Part shown: piece after piece, positions 1 through 6,462 of the stretch | How the letters are laid out: each line of letters begins with the position of its first letter | How positions within the stretch are numbered: the stretch's first letter is position 1 | From: Marinobacter arenosus | Lineage (GTDB): Bacteria; Pseudomonadota; Gammaproteobacteria; Pseudomonadales; Oleiphilaceae | Assembly (NCBI RefSeq): GCF_019264345.1 | Contig: NZ_JAHVAO010000003.1 | Coordinates: 62,001-126,000 of the forward strand | Direction: 5' to 3' | Length of the DNA stretch: 64,000 nucleotides | Program-made: the position numbers and the translations under genes | Notes under the pieces: model-generated | What the model was told of the DNA's origin: nothing | The model's input: only the letters and a program-made list of their open reading frames with translations | The model's database searches: none

Positions 1-354
1 TAGCGCTGAATAAAGTTTCGCGCGCCGAGCGTTCGCCATTGATTGGATGACGTACACAAGTTCATGAAAGTGGATGCCTACATCTCTGGCTGCATCCGGA
101 ACAAGGTAGTAAGTGTCTTTGTAGGTGATACCACCGAGCTGGTCCTGAATATCAATAAAGTCACCCAGCCCTGCTTCTCTGAGCTCCGGCATTTTCGGCA
201 TGGGGAGAGCCTTTACGATCACGAAATAGGATGAGCGGAGAAGCTCCGGGCTATAGAAACCGTCAAACTGATGCTGCAAAACTGTGCAGGATTGGCGATA
301 CGGCTTGTGCGCTTCGTTTACCTCATCAATCCATGATTTCACGAGCTCAATCAT
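1..354 (-). CDS. Hypothetical protein, C-terminus beyond window edge
   Basis: An open frame runs off the left edge; 118 codons are visible. The start is well supported: a strong Shine-Dalgarno (AAGGAGG) sits five bases before the ATG at 354. The visible part is rich in aromatic residues and contains GLGDFIDI followed by HFHELVYV near residue 97. The latter looks like an HExxH zinc-protease helix in which the second histidine has become tyrosine. I do not recognise a named family with certainty. It may be a degenerate zinc-peptidase-like protein; the missing C-terminus would be needed to decide. Confidence 0.65.
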   Translation of the reverse strand, partial: MIELVKSWIDEVNEAHKPYRQSCTVLQHQFDGFYSPELLRSSYFVIVKALPMPKMPELREAGLGDFIDIQDQLGGITYKDTYYLVPDAARDVGIHFHELVYVIQSMANARRAKLYSAL

Positions 355-614
355 GTGCCCTCCTTAAGCGCTGAACCATTCATTTCATTCAGAAACTGCA
401 CCAAAATCTGCCGAAAAATAGTTAGCCTGCAAACGCTGGTCGACCCTTCAATACTGCTTGAACTAATGAAGTTTTCCAATAGACCCAGATAATCCCTTTG
501 CCGGTGCGAACCAGGAGAGTCAGGTTTGATGCGTGTTCCTGACGGCCGTGCTTTACTATCTCGTGTTGACTGACAAAAAAGACGGCAGGCACTTTAGTCA
601 GGTGGAAAATTCCG

Positions 615-833
615 ATGACAAACCAGAAGACTGAGATTGAAAATTTGCTTGGCCAAGTGAAATCCGCTGCGCTGGAGCTTTTTGAGGGAGACCAGCAGAT
701 GGCTGAGAGTTGGCTTTCGAGTCCACTGCCGATTATCGGTAACGAAACTCCTTACCACTACATGGACTCTCCTGAACGGGCGAGGCAACTACTCGCCATC
801 ATCAATCGATTCGAGCACGGTGTTTGGACGTAG
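615..833 (+). CDS. Orphan ParS/MbcA-type antitoxin domain protein (DUF2384-like)
   Basis: This 72-residue protein consists almost entirely of a region resembling the toxin-binding domain of Xre/MbcA/ParS antitoxins: an LELFEGD..MAESWL helix pair, a Pro-Leu turn with G-N-E-T-P, and the closing ARQLLAIINRFEHGV. Family members normally carry an N-terminal HTH and are followed by a RES-domain toxin gene. Here there is no room for the HTH, and no toxin follows: the next 950 bases hold no convincing gene. An AGGTGG lies about nine bases before the ATG. It may be a solitary antitoxin (anti-addiction) or a remnant. The family call rests on remembered consensus. Confidence 0.65.
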   Translation: MTNQKTEIENLLGQVKSAALELFEGDQQMAESWLSSPLPIIGNETPYHYMDSPERARQLLAIINRFEHGVWT

Positions 834-1791
834 AGATTTTCGTTCACCTGCTTCCCTGCATGCACCAAGCTGATCGCTGTCAAACTCTCCCCAGTTGCAC
901 CGTAGTGTCCTCCAAGTCGCCCTGCAGTGGACTTAACTGGCAGATGTACTCGCTGCTACACACGGGTAGCGCCCCAAAAGTCCACTTAGAGTCCACTTAG
1001 AGGCCATTAACCAATTCAAGAGTCTATCCGCAAACCACTTAATGCCGCGTGGTGGCGAAGATCGTGTTCGTCTTATTGCCAGAATTCCGCGTTTACCCGA
1101 GTAGACAAGCCCATTTTCGCTTCTGATAATGAAGGCTCAATCCGGGTGGAGACACTCGGCGAGGTAGCTGGCCTCGTTAAATCTCAAACAGCACACGCCT
1201 TACCGTCGATTCTCGACTGGTATCCTTCAATACTCAAAATGCTCAAATGCAGCACCCTAGCGAACTCAGGGTTCGCTCATCCAACAGCCCCTTTTTGGGC
1301 CCCTCATCTCTGCAAGCGAATTCCGAACGTTAGAGAGATGCACTGACCTGGAACTGGGAACCGAGTATTTCCAATGCCTCCAAGCCGATCCTCGGACTAG
1401 AACTGGTCGAAAACCCTGACTAAAACCAGATTCGTGCGGATTCGCTCCCCCGGTGCGTCACCACCGGTATGCTCGATTCGATCTGTTCAAGCTCAAGCCT
1501 AATTCATGTTTAGGCACCCATCTTTTGCAACGTCTCGCTGACTGCCTGACGACTCCGGTACCCCAACGAACGGCATTCGCTGATTCGTCCACCACGGTTC
1601 GCAATTGACATAACTGTGCCTGCAGCGGCACGAACAACACCCCACGATCAGAGGAGAATTCCAATGGTTTTGTATCTGACTGCGGCAATGGGGCAGAGGT
1701 GTTAGCGAGGTGGCCAGGCTCTGGAAGTCGCAGGGTTGGCCTCGCATTAGCTGCATTCGATTTCAACTCTTCAGCCACAGGGAATTTGCAT
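834..1791. other. Non-coding gap upstream of recombinase operon
   Basis: No convincing gene is seen in these 958 bases. The stretch holds a tandem repeat (980-1001) with an inverted partial copy at 926-934. It also holds a 13-codon mini-ORF at 1664-1705 with a good GAGGAG ribosome site, which could be a leader peptide of the recombinase operon. The promoter of that operon presumably lies here but no clear sigma-70 pair stands out. Confidence 0.5.
980..1001 (+). repeat. Tandem 11-bp repeat GTCCACTTAGA x2
   Basis: GTCCACTTAGA occurs twice head to tail. The core AAGTCCACT (978-986) is repeated in inverted orientation as AGTGGACTT at 926-934. Short repeats of this kind near a recombinase gene can be arm-type binding sites; that role is inference only. 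Confidence 0.45.
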
Positions 1792-2781
1792 ATGAAACGA
1801 AGACAGAGGGCCCAGCGCGGCAAACAGCGCAATTTTGGCTATGGCAAGCAAATGCTATATGCCTTCAGCATGGCTTTAAACGCACTCTTTGGGCAGCGCG
1901 ATCATTACGGGACCCGCAGAACCCATAAGATTCGAGTCAGGATCTTCTCCGAATTCTGCCGGGAGCATGGTGTTCGGGATGCTCGAAACATCGATCTGGA
2001 GCTCATTGAGGCATATGGCAGTTATCTGCGTCACCGCCTGTATGCCCCCTATGAGTGGCCTGACGGCAGACGCGACAACATGATTTCTGTGTCGTATGGG
2101 CATAATCTAATTTCCACGGTCAACACCTGCCTTTATGCGATGCGTAGGGACGAGAAGCTGCACCTTTCTGCTCGCAAAGCATTGGGCGTCGCCAGATCCA
2201 ACGTACGAAAAACCCAGATTAAGGCGGACATAGCGGACACGAAAACCGCTGCAGATCGCATGATCGCATCTGGGAATGAGCGAGGAGCTGCAGTGGTATT
2301 TCTAGCGCGGGCCTGGGGCATGCGACCGGAAGAAGCCTATCTGCAGGACCTCGATCGTATGATGCGAGAGGTATCTGCCACAGGATCCGCCGCAATTCTG
2401 GAGGGCACGAAAGGCGGCCGGAAGTGCCGGAGCCGGACAATAAGCGCTAGTGAGTTTCAACGCGAGGCACTTAAATTCGCTCTCTGCGTTCGCCCAGCTG
2501 GTTCCCGGTGCCTGCTGTCGGAAACAGACAACGCGATCACCTTCTACCGTCGGGAGCTCGGACGCTGCAGGAGAATCCTGAAAAAATGCGGGATTCCGTC
2601 CTTCCGCGAATTGCGCAGCGGGTTCGCGCAGGACGTTTATGAGGAAATCGTGCGTGGACCCAGCCCACTCCGCGGCCCTATTGGGGATCGGGTACTGGAT
2701 CGCGTTGCCCGTCAGACCGTTGCGCGCTTGCTGGGGCATGGCCGTCCCCAGGTGGCCTCGTCTTACATCGGAGGCTACTGA
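1792..2781 (+). CDS. Tyrosine recombinase, Integrase_1 type
   Basis: A 329-residue site-specific recombinase. The N-terminal half (to about residue 120) is the SAM-like core-binding domain typical of the Phage_integr_N/Integrase_1 families. The catalytic half has an arginine-bearing segment (ARAWGMRPEEAYL), a second basic segment (ELRSGFAQ), and a C-terminal LLGHGRPQ...SYIGGY supplying a histidine and the candidate nucleophilic tyrosine three residues from the end. The ATG at 1792 is chosen because AGGGAA precedes it; upstream codons in the frame lack a ribosome site. Its stop overlaps the next start (TGATG), so it heads a translationally coupled operon. It probably catalyses integration or excision of this element; its target is unknown. 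Confidence 0.8.
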   Translation: MKRRQRAQRGKQRNFGYGKQMLYAFSMALNALFGQRDHYGTRRTHKIRVRIFSEFCREHGVRDARNIDLELIEAYGSYLRHRLYAPYEWPDGRRDNMISVSYGHNLISTVNTCLYAMRRDEKLHLSARKALGVARSNVRKTQIKADIADTKTAADRMIASGNERGAAVVFLARAWGMRPEEAYLQDLDRMMREVSATGSAAILEGTKGGRKCRSRTISASEFQREALKFALCVRPAGSRCLLSETDNAITFYRRELGRCRRILKKCGIPSFRELRSGFAQDVYEEIVRGPSPLRGPIGDRVLDRVARQTVARLLGHGRPQVASSYIGGY

Positions 2782-3167
2782 TGGATATCCGGGACATCAC
2801 GCAGCGCATTAGGTGGAGAGACGGGACTCCCGAATCACCTAAGGGCACTTCTGACGCGACCAAAAATCGTACGATAAAGCGCATTCAATCGATGGCAGAT
2901 GCTATTGAGGCCCAGTTTCCAAACATTCGATACTGCAACCAGATAAAGCTCAAACACATGAAGTACCTCCTGGAAGCTTGGTTCGACAATGAAGGATTCG
3001 CCCCCACAACGATGGGCGATTACACCCGTGCTATGCGACTTATGATTAAGGCGCTGGACAAAGATCGGCATTGGTTCGGTCACCTGGGTCTGATCCAGGA
3101 CCGCACACGCGGGGGCCGTCGAGTGGTTTCAAGGGTGACGAGAACGAAGTCGCGAAATCGTCGATGA
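2781..3167 (+). CDS. Recombinase-associated protein, core-binding-domain-like
   Basis: A 128-residue protein starting inside the stop codon of the upstream recombinase (one-base overlap). Its helical middle (about residues 25-100) ends with AFAPTTMGDYTR-like spacing typical of the SAM-like DNA-binding domain of tyrosine recombinases, but there is no catalytic domain. The tail is strongly basic (RGGRRVVSRVTRTKSRNRR). It is probably a DNA-binding accessory factor for the recombinase, although a decayed recombinase half is possible. The intact overlaps on both sides argue that it is maintained. Function is inferred from context. Confidence 0.6.
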   Translation: MDIRDITQRIRWRDGTPESPKGTSDATKNRTIKRIQSMADAIEAQFPNIRYCNQIKLKHMKYLLEAWFDNEGFAPTTMGDYTRAMRLMIKALDKDRHWFGHLGLIQDRTRGGRRVVSRVTRTKSRNRR

Positions 3168-3325
3168 ACGATCGCCCGACTGCCGGAGTGGCGGGTTTTG
3201 GAAAATTTCACATGCCAAGCCCCCTCCCGGCACCAGTTCAGATTCCAGATGATCGCAGTCAGGTGATGAGGGAACTCATTGCCGTAAAGACTCGAATTCA
3301 CAATCTGAACCGGAGCACCCGATGA
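3164..3325 (+). CDS. Small hypothetical protein in recombinase operon
   Basis: A 53-residue protein whose ATG overlaps the stop of the preceding gene (ATGA), while its own stop overlaps the next start (ATGA). That double overlap is the main evidence that it is real. It has a Pro-rich middle (MPSPLPAPVQIP) and a helical C-terminus (VMRELIAVKTRIHNLNR). No family is recognised. A longer reading of the same frame starts at 3071, but the coupled ATG at 3164 fits the operon pattern better. Confidence 0.55.
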   Translation: MNDRPTAGVAGFGKFHMPSPLPAPVQIPDDRSQVMRELIAVKTRIHNLNRSTR

Positions 3326-3675
3326 AACTGACATTCGATAGCTGCATCAGCAAAAAAACTGGGCAGCCCCTAGCTGCTTACGAATATGAATTTGAGGCCG
3401 AAAGCGCTGCAGAGAACGCGAGCTTATTCAGTCAAACACCGCTTACCTATTACGAATGTTCGCGGTGCGACCATTGGCACTTGACCCCCAAGGACCGATA
3501 TACCCCAAGCCATCCCTGCGATTTTTGTGTCGACAGTTCGGGAGAAACCAAGGAGTCTTACCAGACCAGGACTGGAGCTGAGAAAAGGGCAGCGATCCTT
3601 CGACGAGAGATCGGCATACATTTGCGGCTGTATGAATGCCCGCACCAAACAGGCTGGCATCTAACCAAGCGGTAG
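3322..3675 (+). CDS. Putative zinc-finger protein with two WHLT motifs
   Basis: A 117-residue protein starting at an ATGA overlap, the fourth coupled gene of the operon. It contains ECSRC followed by HWHLT (about residues 49-57), HPCDFC (about 71-76) and a second copy of the theme, ECPHQTGWHLTKR, at the extreme C-terminus. The paired CxxC motifs and Cys/His-WHLT segments suggest a small zinc-binding nucleic-acid-binding protein. Similar Cys-rich WHL segments occur in short phage and plasmid proteins. Its association with a recombinase suggests a DNA-binding accessory role, but this is inference. Confidence 0.65.
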   Translation: MKLTFDSCISKKTGQPLAAYEYEFEAESAAENASLFSQTPLTYYECSRCDHWHLTPKDRYTPSHPCDFCVDSSGETKESYQTRTGAEKRAAILRREIGIHLRLYECPHQTGWHLTKR

Positions 3676-3726
3676 TGCCTACTGCTCAAAATTCACACGA
3701 TTCCTCAAGAACTGTAGGAGATTGCA

Positions 3727-3846
3727 ATGTCAAAAGGTAAAGGTAGCTCTCGGCCCGCCAACGGCCATCCTGGTGGCAACTGGCCGAGCACAACTGGCCG
3801 GCCATCTGGAGGAGGCCGAGGGAACGCCCCTTCCAAGGGTAAATAA
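3727..3846 (+). CDS. 39-residue Gly/Pro/Asn-rich peptide
   Basis: This short gene has an AGGAG ribosome site seven bases before the ATG. It encodes a low-complexity peptide (start MSKGKGSSRPANGHPGG, end GGGRGNAPSKGK) of Gly, Ser, Pro, Asn and basic residues with two Trp/Thr-Gly turns. It lies 51 bases after the WHLT gene on the same strand and only 10 bases before the end of the convergent gene at 3857. I believe near-identical short peptides occur in other proteobacterial islands, but I cannot verify that here. No function is known to me; the composition suggests an unstructured nucleic-acid-binding or structural peptide. Confidence 0.6.
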   Translation: MSKGKGSSRPANGHPGGNWPSTTGRPSGGGRGNAPSKGK

Positions 3847-3856
3847 CTATGCAAGA

Positions 3857-5104
3857 TCAGGCCGCTGAAATGTCGGCGGCCTGTTTCTGATAACGGTTCC
3901 AGTATGTGCTGTAAGACCCGATTGCGTTGAAACGTTGAAGATCTGGATGCGCAGTGAAAATTACGGCAAGAGTCTCTTCCTCCTCATCGATCAATCGCCC
4001 CCAAGCCAGCGCAGCCTGGGCTTTCATCCACGCCAGATAATGGTCTGAGTCATGGCCCTGACAGAGTCTGGCAATAAAGATCTCCAAGGCGGATTGATCT
4101 GGAATCTGACCCTTGCGCCATTTCTTGAACCGGCGATATTTGTGGTCTCCCGGTGATTCCGAGGAATAGGAGAGGAACTCATCTTCCGTGCAATCTTTTG
4201 GCAAAGGCAGGTAACCGGCCATCTTTCGCACGGTCACCTCTTCACCCGCCAGTGCTGACAGTCGACGCCTCCACACCTCGAATAAAAGAACTAACGGCCG
4301 GTCTCTCCTAATACGCATAGAAGACGATTTGGGTGCAATATCTCCTACGAATCCCCAATCTACCAACTGCTGTCTGTGTGCCTCACACACTCCATGGGTT
4401 GCCAGATAGTCAGCCACATCGAGCGCTAACTCACAGAGCAGCGTGTAGTAGAAATCGATTCTCAGCTGGTGATTAACCACGCGCAGTATGCTCTTTCCCC
4501 GAAGCCACTCAATGCTCTCTGGATCTACAGCGGAGTGATCGATTTCGGCGATCAACGAGAGGAGCTCCGAGTCCACCAGCGTGTTGTCCTCCAGGAACTC
4601 TCGCGCTTGTCGAATCCAGACCGCAGGCTGCGGCCGTTTATTAGGCTGCCGGCTAGTCTCTTGTTTGATCCAGTCGAGAAAAGACTTCTCTTGGGCAATT
4701 CGCTTCTCTACGAAGCTGGCAACTCTGGAATCCTTCAGCGCCGACCCAATTTTCGATCTCTCAGTACCCGCCAGATAAGCTATCCAGGACGAGCCATTGT
4801 TTTTTAATTGCAGGTCCTCCCATGGCTGCGTAGCGATTTCGAGATCTTTTAGGAAGTCTTTATTCTGAAGACTTGAGTGCCAGACACGTTGGATTTTCAT
4901 CGCGGCACCGCGTGTAACAGGTTGATGCTCAGCCTTCTTTAAAGTGGTTCGATGCGGTGCTTTGATCCCTGCAGCTTCTGCCATTCCCTCAATCAATCGG
5001 GGAAAAGAGCCCGAATCGCCGAGAGTGATTCTCAGAAAATCAGAGACGTGTGGCAGGAAAAATACATCCAGAGGCGGAAGCGTAACCTTGATTCCCTTCG
5101 CCAT
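3857..5104 (-). CDS. Hypothetical protein (415 aa), island cargo
   Basis: A long intact frame with no recognised family. The start at 5104 (MAKGIKVTLPP) is chosen because GGAGG precedes it by five bases; an ATG four codons upstream has no such site. The protein is soluble, apparently mostly alpha-helical and Trp-rich, with no signal peptide or membrane segment. A basic stretch (KYRRFKKWRKGQ) lies near residue 330. The N-terminal part (about 20-80) could be a small helical DNA-binding region (RTTLKKAEHQPVTRG), which is speculative. It is convergent with the 39-residue peptide gene and divergent from the gene at 5270. Confidence 0.7.
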   Translation of the reverse strand: MAKGIKVTLPPLDVFFLPHVSDFLRITLGDSGSFPRLIEGMAEAAGIKAPHRTTLKKAEHQPVTRGAAMKIQRVWHSSLQNKDFLKDLEIATQPWEDLQLKNNGSSWIAYLAGTERSKIGSALKDSRVASFVEKRIAQEKSFLDWIKQETSRQPNKRPQPAVWIRQAREFLEDNTLVDSELLSLIAEIDHSAVDPESIEWLRGKSILRVVNHQLRIDFYYTLLCELALDVADYLATHGVCEAHRQQLVDWGFVGDIAPKSSSMRIRRDRPLVLLFEVWRRRLSALAGEEVTVRKMAGYLPLPKDCTEDEFLSYSSESPGDHKYRRFKKWRKGQIPDQSALEIFIARLCQGHDSDHYLAWMKAQAALAWGRLIDEEEETLAVIFTAHPDLQRFNAIGSYSTYWNRYQKQAADISAA

Positions 5105-5269
5105 ACGTTCCTCCATGAGACAGCAACATTTAAATCCCTATATTTCTGGACGTTGCCACAATTGATCACATTTCGGAAGGCTCATCGCCACCATTACTTA
5201 ATAAGCTTTGGAGTGTCGATGGAGCGACGCTACCGATAATGATCAACAAAAAGTTTAGGGGGCAATTTT

Positions 5270-5623
5270 ATGAATACCAGGACTCAAAATGTTGACAGTT
5301 CCTCTTATCTTCTTGCGCTTGCAAGAGGGGTGAGGGATGGTAGAGCCGAGTGCGCAAAAATTCTTGCCAAGCGACTACAAAAATCGCAAAACCAAAGAGC
5401 GATTATCAAACAGCTGGCCACCAGGCTCTTAAGTGAAGAGGCGCGCCGACAGCGTGAATCTCAGAGGCGCAAAAGCCGCAAAGACCATAAAGAAAGGTTA
5501 CAATTTTCAGCGAATCATCCACTATTCCGGAAAAGACGGAACCGAACAGGTCGAGAACAGACAGACGCTATGCACCGTGCAATTTTATGCGGCGGCTTTG
5601 AGATGAATCGGAGTCGTCACTGA
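5270..5623 (+). CDS. Basic hypothetical protein, island cargo
   Basis: A 117-residue protein with an AGGGGG ribosome site about nine bases before the ATG. The N-terminal 60 residues are predicted helical (SYLLALARGVRDGRAECAKIL); the rest is very rich in Arg, Lys and Gln (RRQRESQRRKSRKDHKERL), suggesting nucleic-acid binding. The next gene starts on the base after its stop codon, so the two are co-transcribed. No family is recognised. Confidence 0.5.
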   Translation: MNTRTQNVDSSSYLLALARGVRDGRAECAKILAKRLQKSQNQRAIIKQLATRLLSEEARRQRESQRRKSRKDHKERLQFSANHPLFRKRRNRTGREQTDAMHRAILCGGFEMNRSRH

Positions 5624-6043
5624 ATGGAAGCAGTTGATCGCCTGGAATTTGAGATTAAGAGGCAGATCGATGCCTCCAAGCGTTGCGTTTTTAAGGTCGA
5701 GGAATTCCAGCGAGCTCAAGACGATGAACTGTTACTACTGGCTATTCAGAATCTTGTACATCGACAGCAATTGGCTCACATTGGCGAAGGGCTGTACGCG
5801 AAGGCTAGAGAGAATCTGATTACTGGAAACGTAATGCTCGATGCCGAAGGTGGTTTTGCCCAAGTCTGTGCGGAAGCTCTGACATTGCTTAATATCAAAT
5901 GGCAGCCGAGCAAAGCTCAGAGGGATTATGACAGCAACCTTTCGAATCAAATTCCAACCCGGGCTGTCTTCGCAGTCCAGGGCAAAAGATATCCGGCGAT
6001 AAGATTCGGCAAGCTCCGGATCCAGTATGAAGAATCCTTATAA
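5624..6043 (+). CDS. AbiEi/DUF6088-like antitoxin-type regulator
   Basis: A 139-residue protein starting immediately after the preceding stop. It has the layout of DUF6088/AbiEi antitoxin-like proteins: an N-terminal helical region (ASKRCVFKVEEF), a winged-helix segment (LLLAIQNLVHRQQLAHIGEGLY, about 44-65) and a C-terminal part in which QPS...NLSNQIPTRAVFAVQG..PAIRFGKLRI follows the usual order of that family. These proteins normally pair with an AbiEii nucleotidyltransferase toxin, and none is seen here. It may be an orphan antitoxin, or the basic protein upstream may be its partner. The family call rests on remembered consensus. Confidence 0.55.
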   Translation: MEAVDRLEFEIKRQIDASKRCVFKVEEFQRAQDDELLLLAIQNLVHRQQLAHIGEGLYAKARENLITGNVMLDAEGGFAQVCAEALTLLNIKWQPSKAQRDYDSNLSNQIPTRAVFAVQGKRYPAIRFGKLRIQYEESL

Positions 6044-6121
6044 TTATGGATCCTAGGGAATCGATTTCCTTAAGAGCATGTCTTACGAGTAATACAAGGA
6101 ATCGAGAATCGTGGTGGCATC

Positions 6122-6151
6122 TAGCGGGTCCCAACCCAACAGAACCCGCTA
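6122..6151. terminator. Inverted repeat between converging genes
   Basis: TAGCGGGT (6122-6129) and ACCCGCTA (6144-6151) form a perfect 8-bp stem with a 14-base loop between the plus-strand gene ending at 6043 and the minus-strand gene ending at 6192. There is no clear T-run, so it is a weak terminator candidate. Confidence 0.4.
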
Positions 6152-6191
6152 CTAGCCACTTCGTCTGTCAAACCAGATTTCCGGCCTACGA

Positions 6192-6356
6192 CTATCCAAG
6201 GCCCTCCTCATAGGCTCGCAAGTCGGCCTCCCGCCACCGAGCAGTTTTAGGCGCAAGCTTGACGGGTTTCGGAAAGCGCCCTTCCCGAATCCAACGCCAA
6301 ATGCTCTTAGGAGAAACTCCGTAACGTTTGCTGATGTCTTTGATGCTGTAAAACAC
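6192..6356 (-). CDS. AlpA-family excisionase/regulator
   Basis: A short frame (54 residues from a GTG start) encodes a classic AlpA-type MerR-like HTH: SIKDISKRYGVSPKSIWRWI then REGRFPKPVKLAP, followed by RWREADLRAYEEGLG. AAGAGG lies eight to nine bases before the GTG at 6356; there is no in-frame ATG before the upstream stop. A longer overlapping frame on the same strand starting at 6361 is a spurious alternative. AlpA proteins act as excisionases or activators of P4-type integrases. It sits 106 bases downstream of the integrase on the same strand, which fits that role. Confidence 0.8.
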   Translation of the reverse strand: MFYSIKDISKRYGVSPKSIWRWIREGRFPKPVKLAPKTARWREADLRAYEEGLG

Positions 6357-6462
6357 GTCATGTACCTCTTTCCGATTAATTGGTACTCAATAAGTTAATC
6401 GGTAAAAAGGGCCAGTTGGCGCGTGTAATTGCCAGAAAACTGCAGAAACTCAGAATCTATGG

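Noticed and set aside
1664..1705. 13-codon ORF with GAGGAG site before the recombinase
   Set aside because: Possible leader peptide, but no attenuator structure is visible, so it is only noted in the gap entry.
1458..1832. 124-codon minus-strand frame overlapping the recombinase start
   Set aside because: Composition unlike a protein (Arg/Pro/Ser-rich mirror of the coding strand) and no ribosome site; likely a shadow.
6152..6361. 69-codon minus-strand ORF starting at an ATG next to the AlpA gene
   Set aside because: The alternative frame encodes a clear AlpA HTH; this one has no recognisable features.
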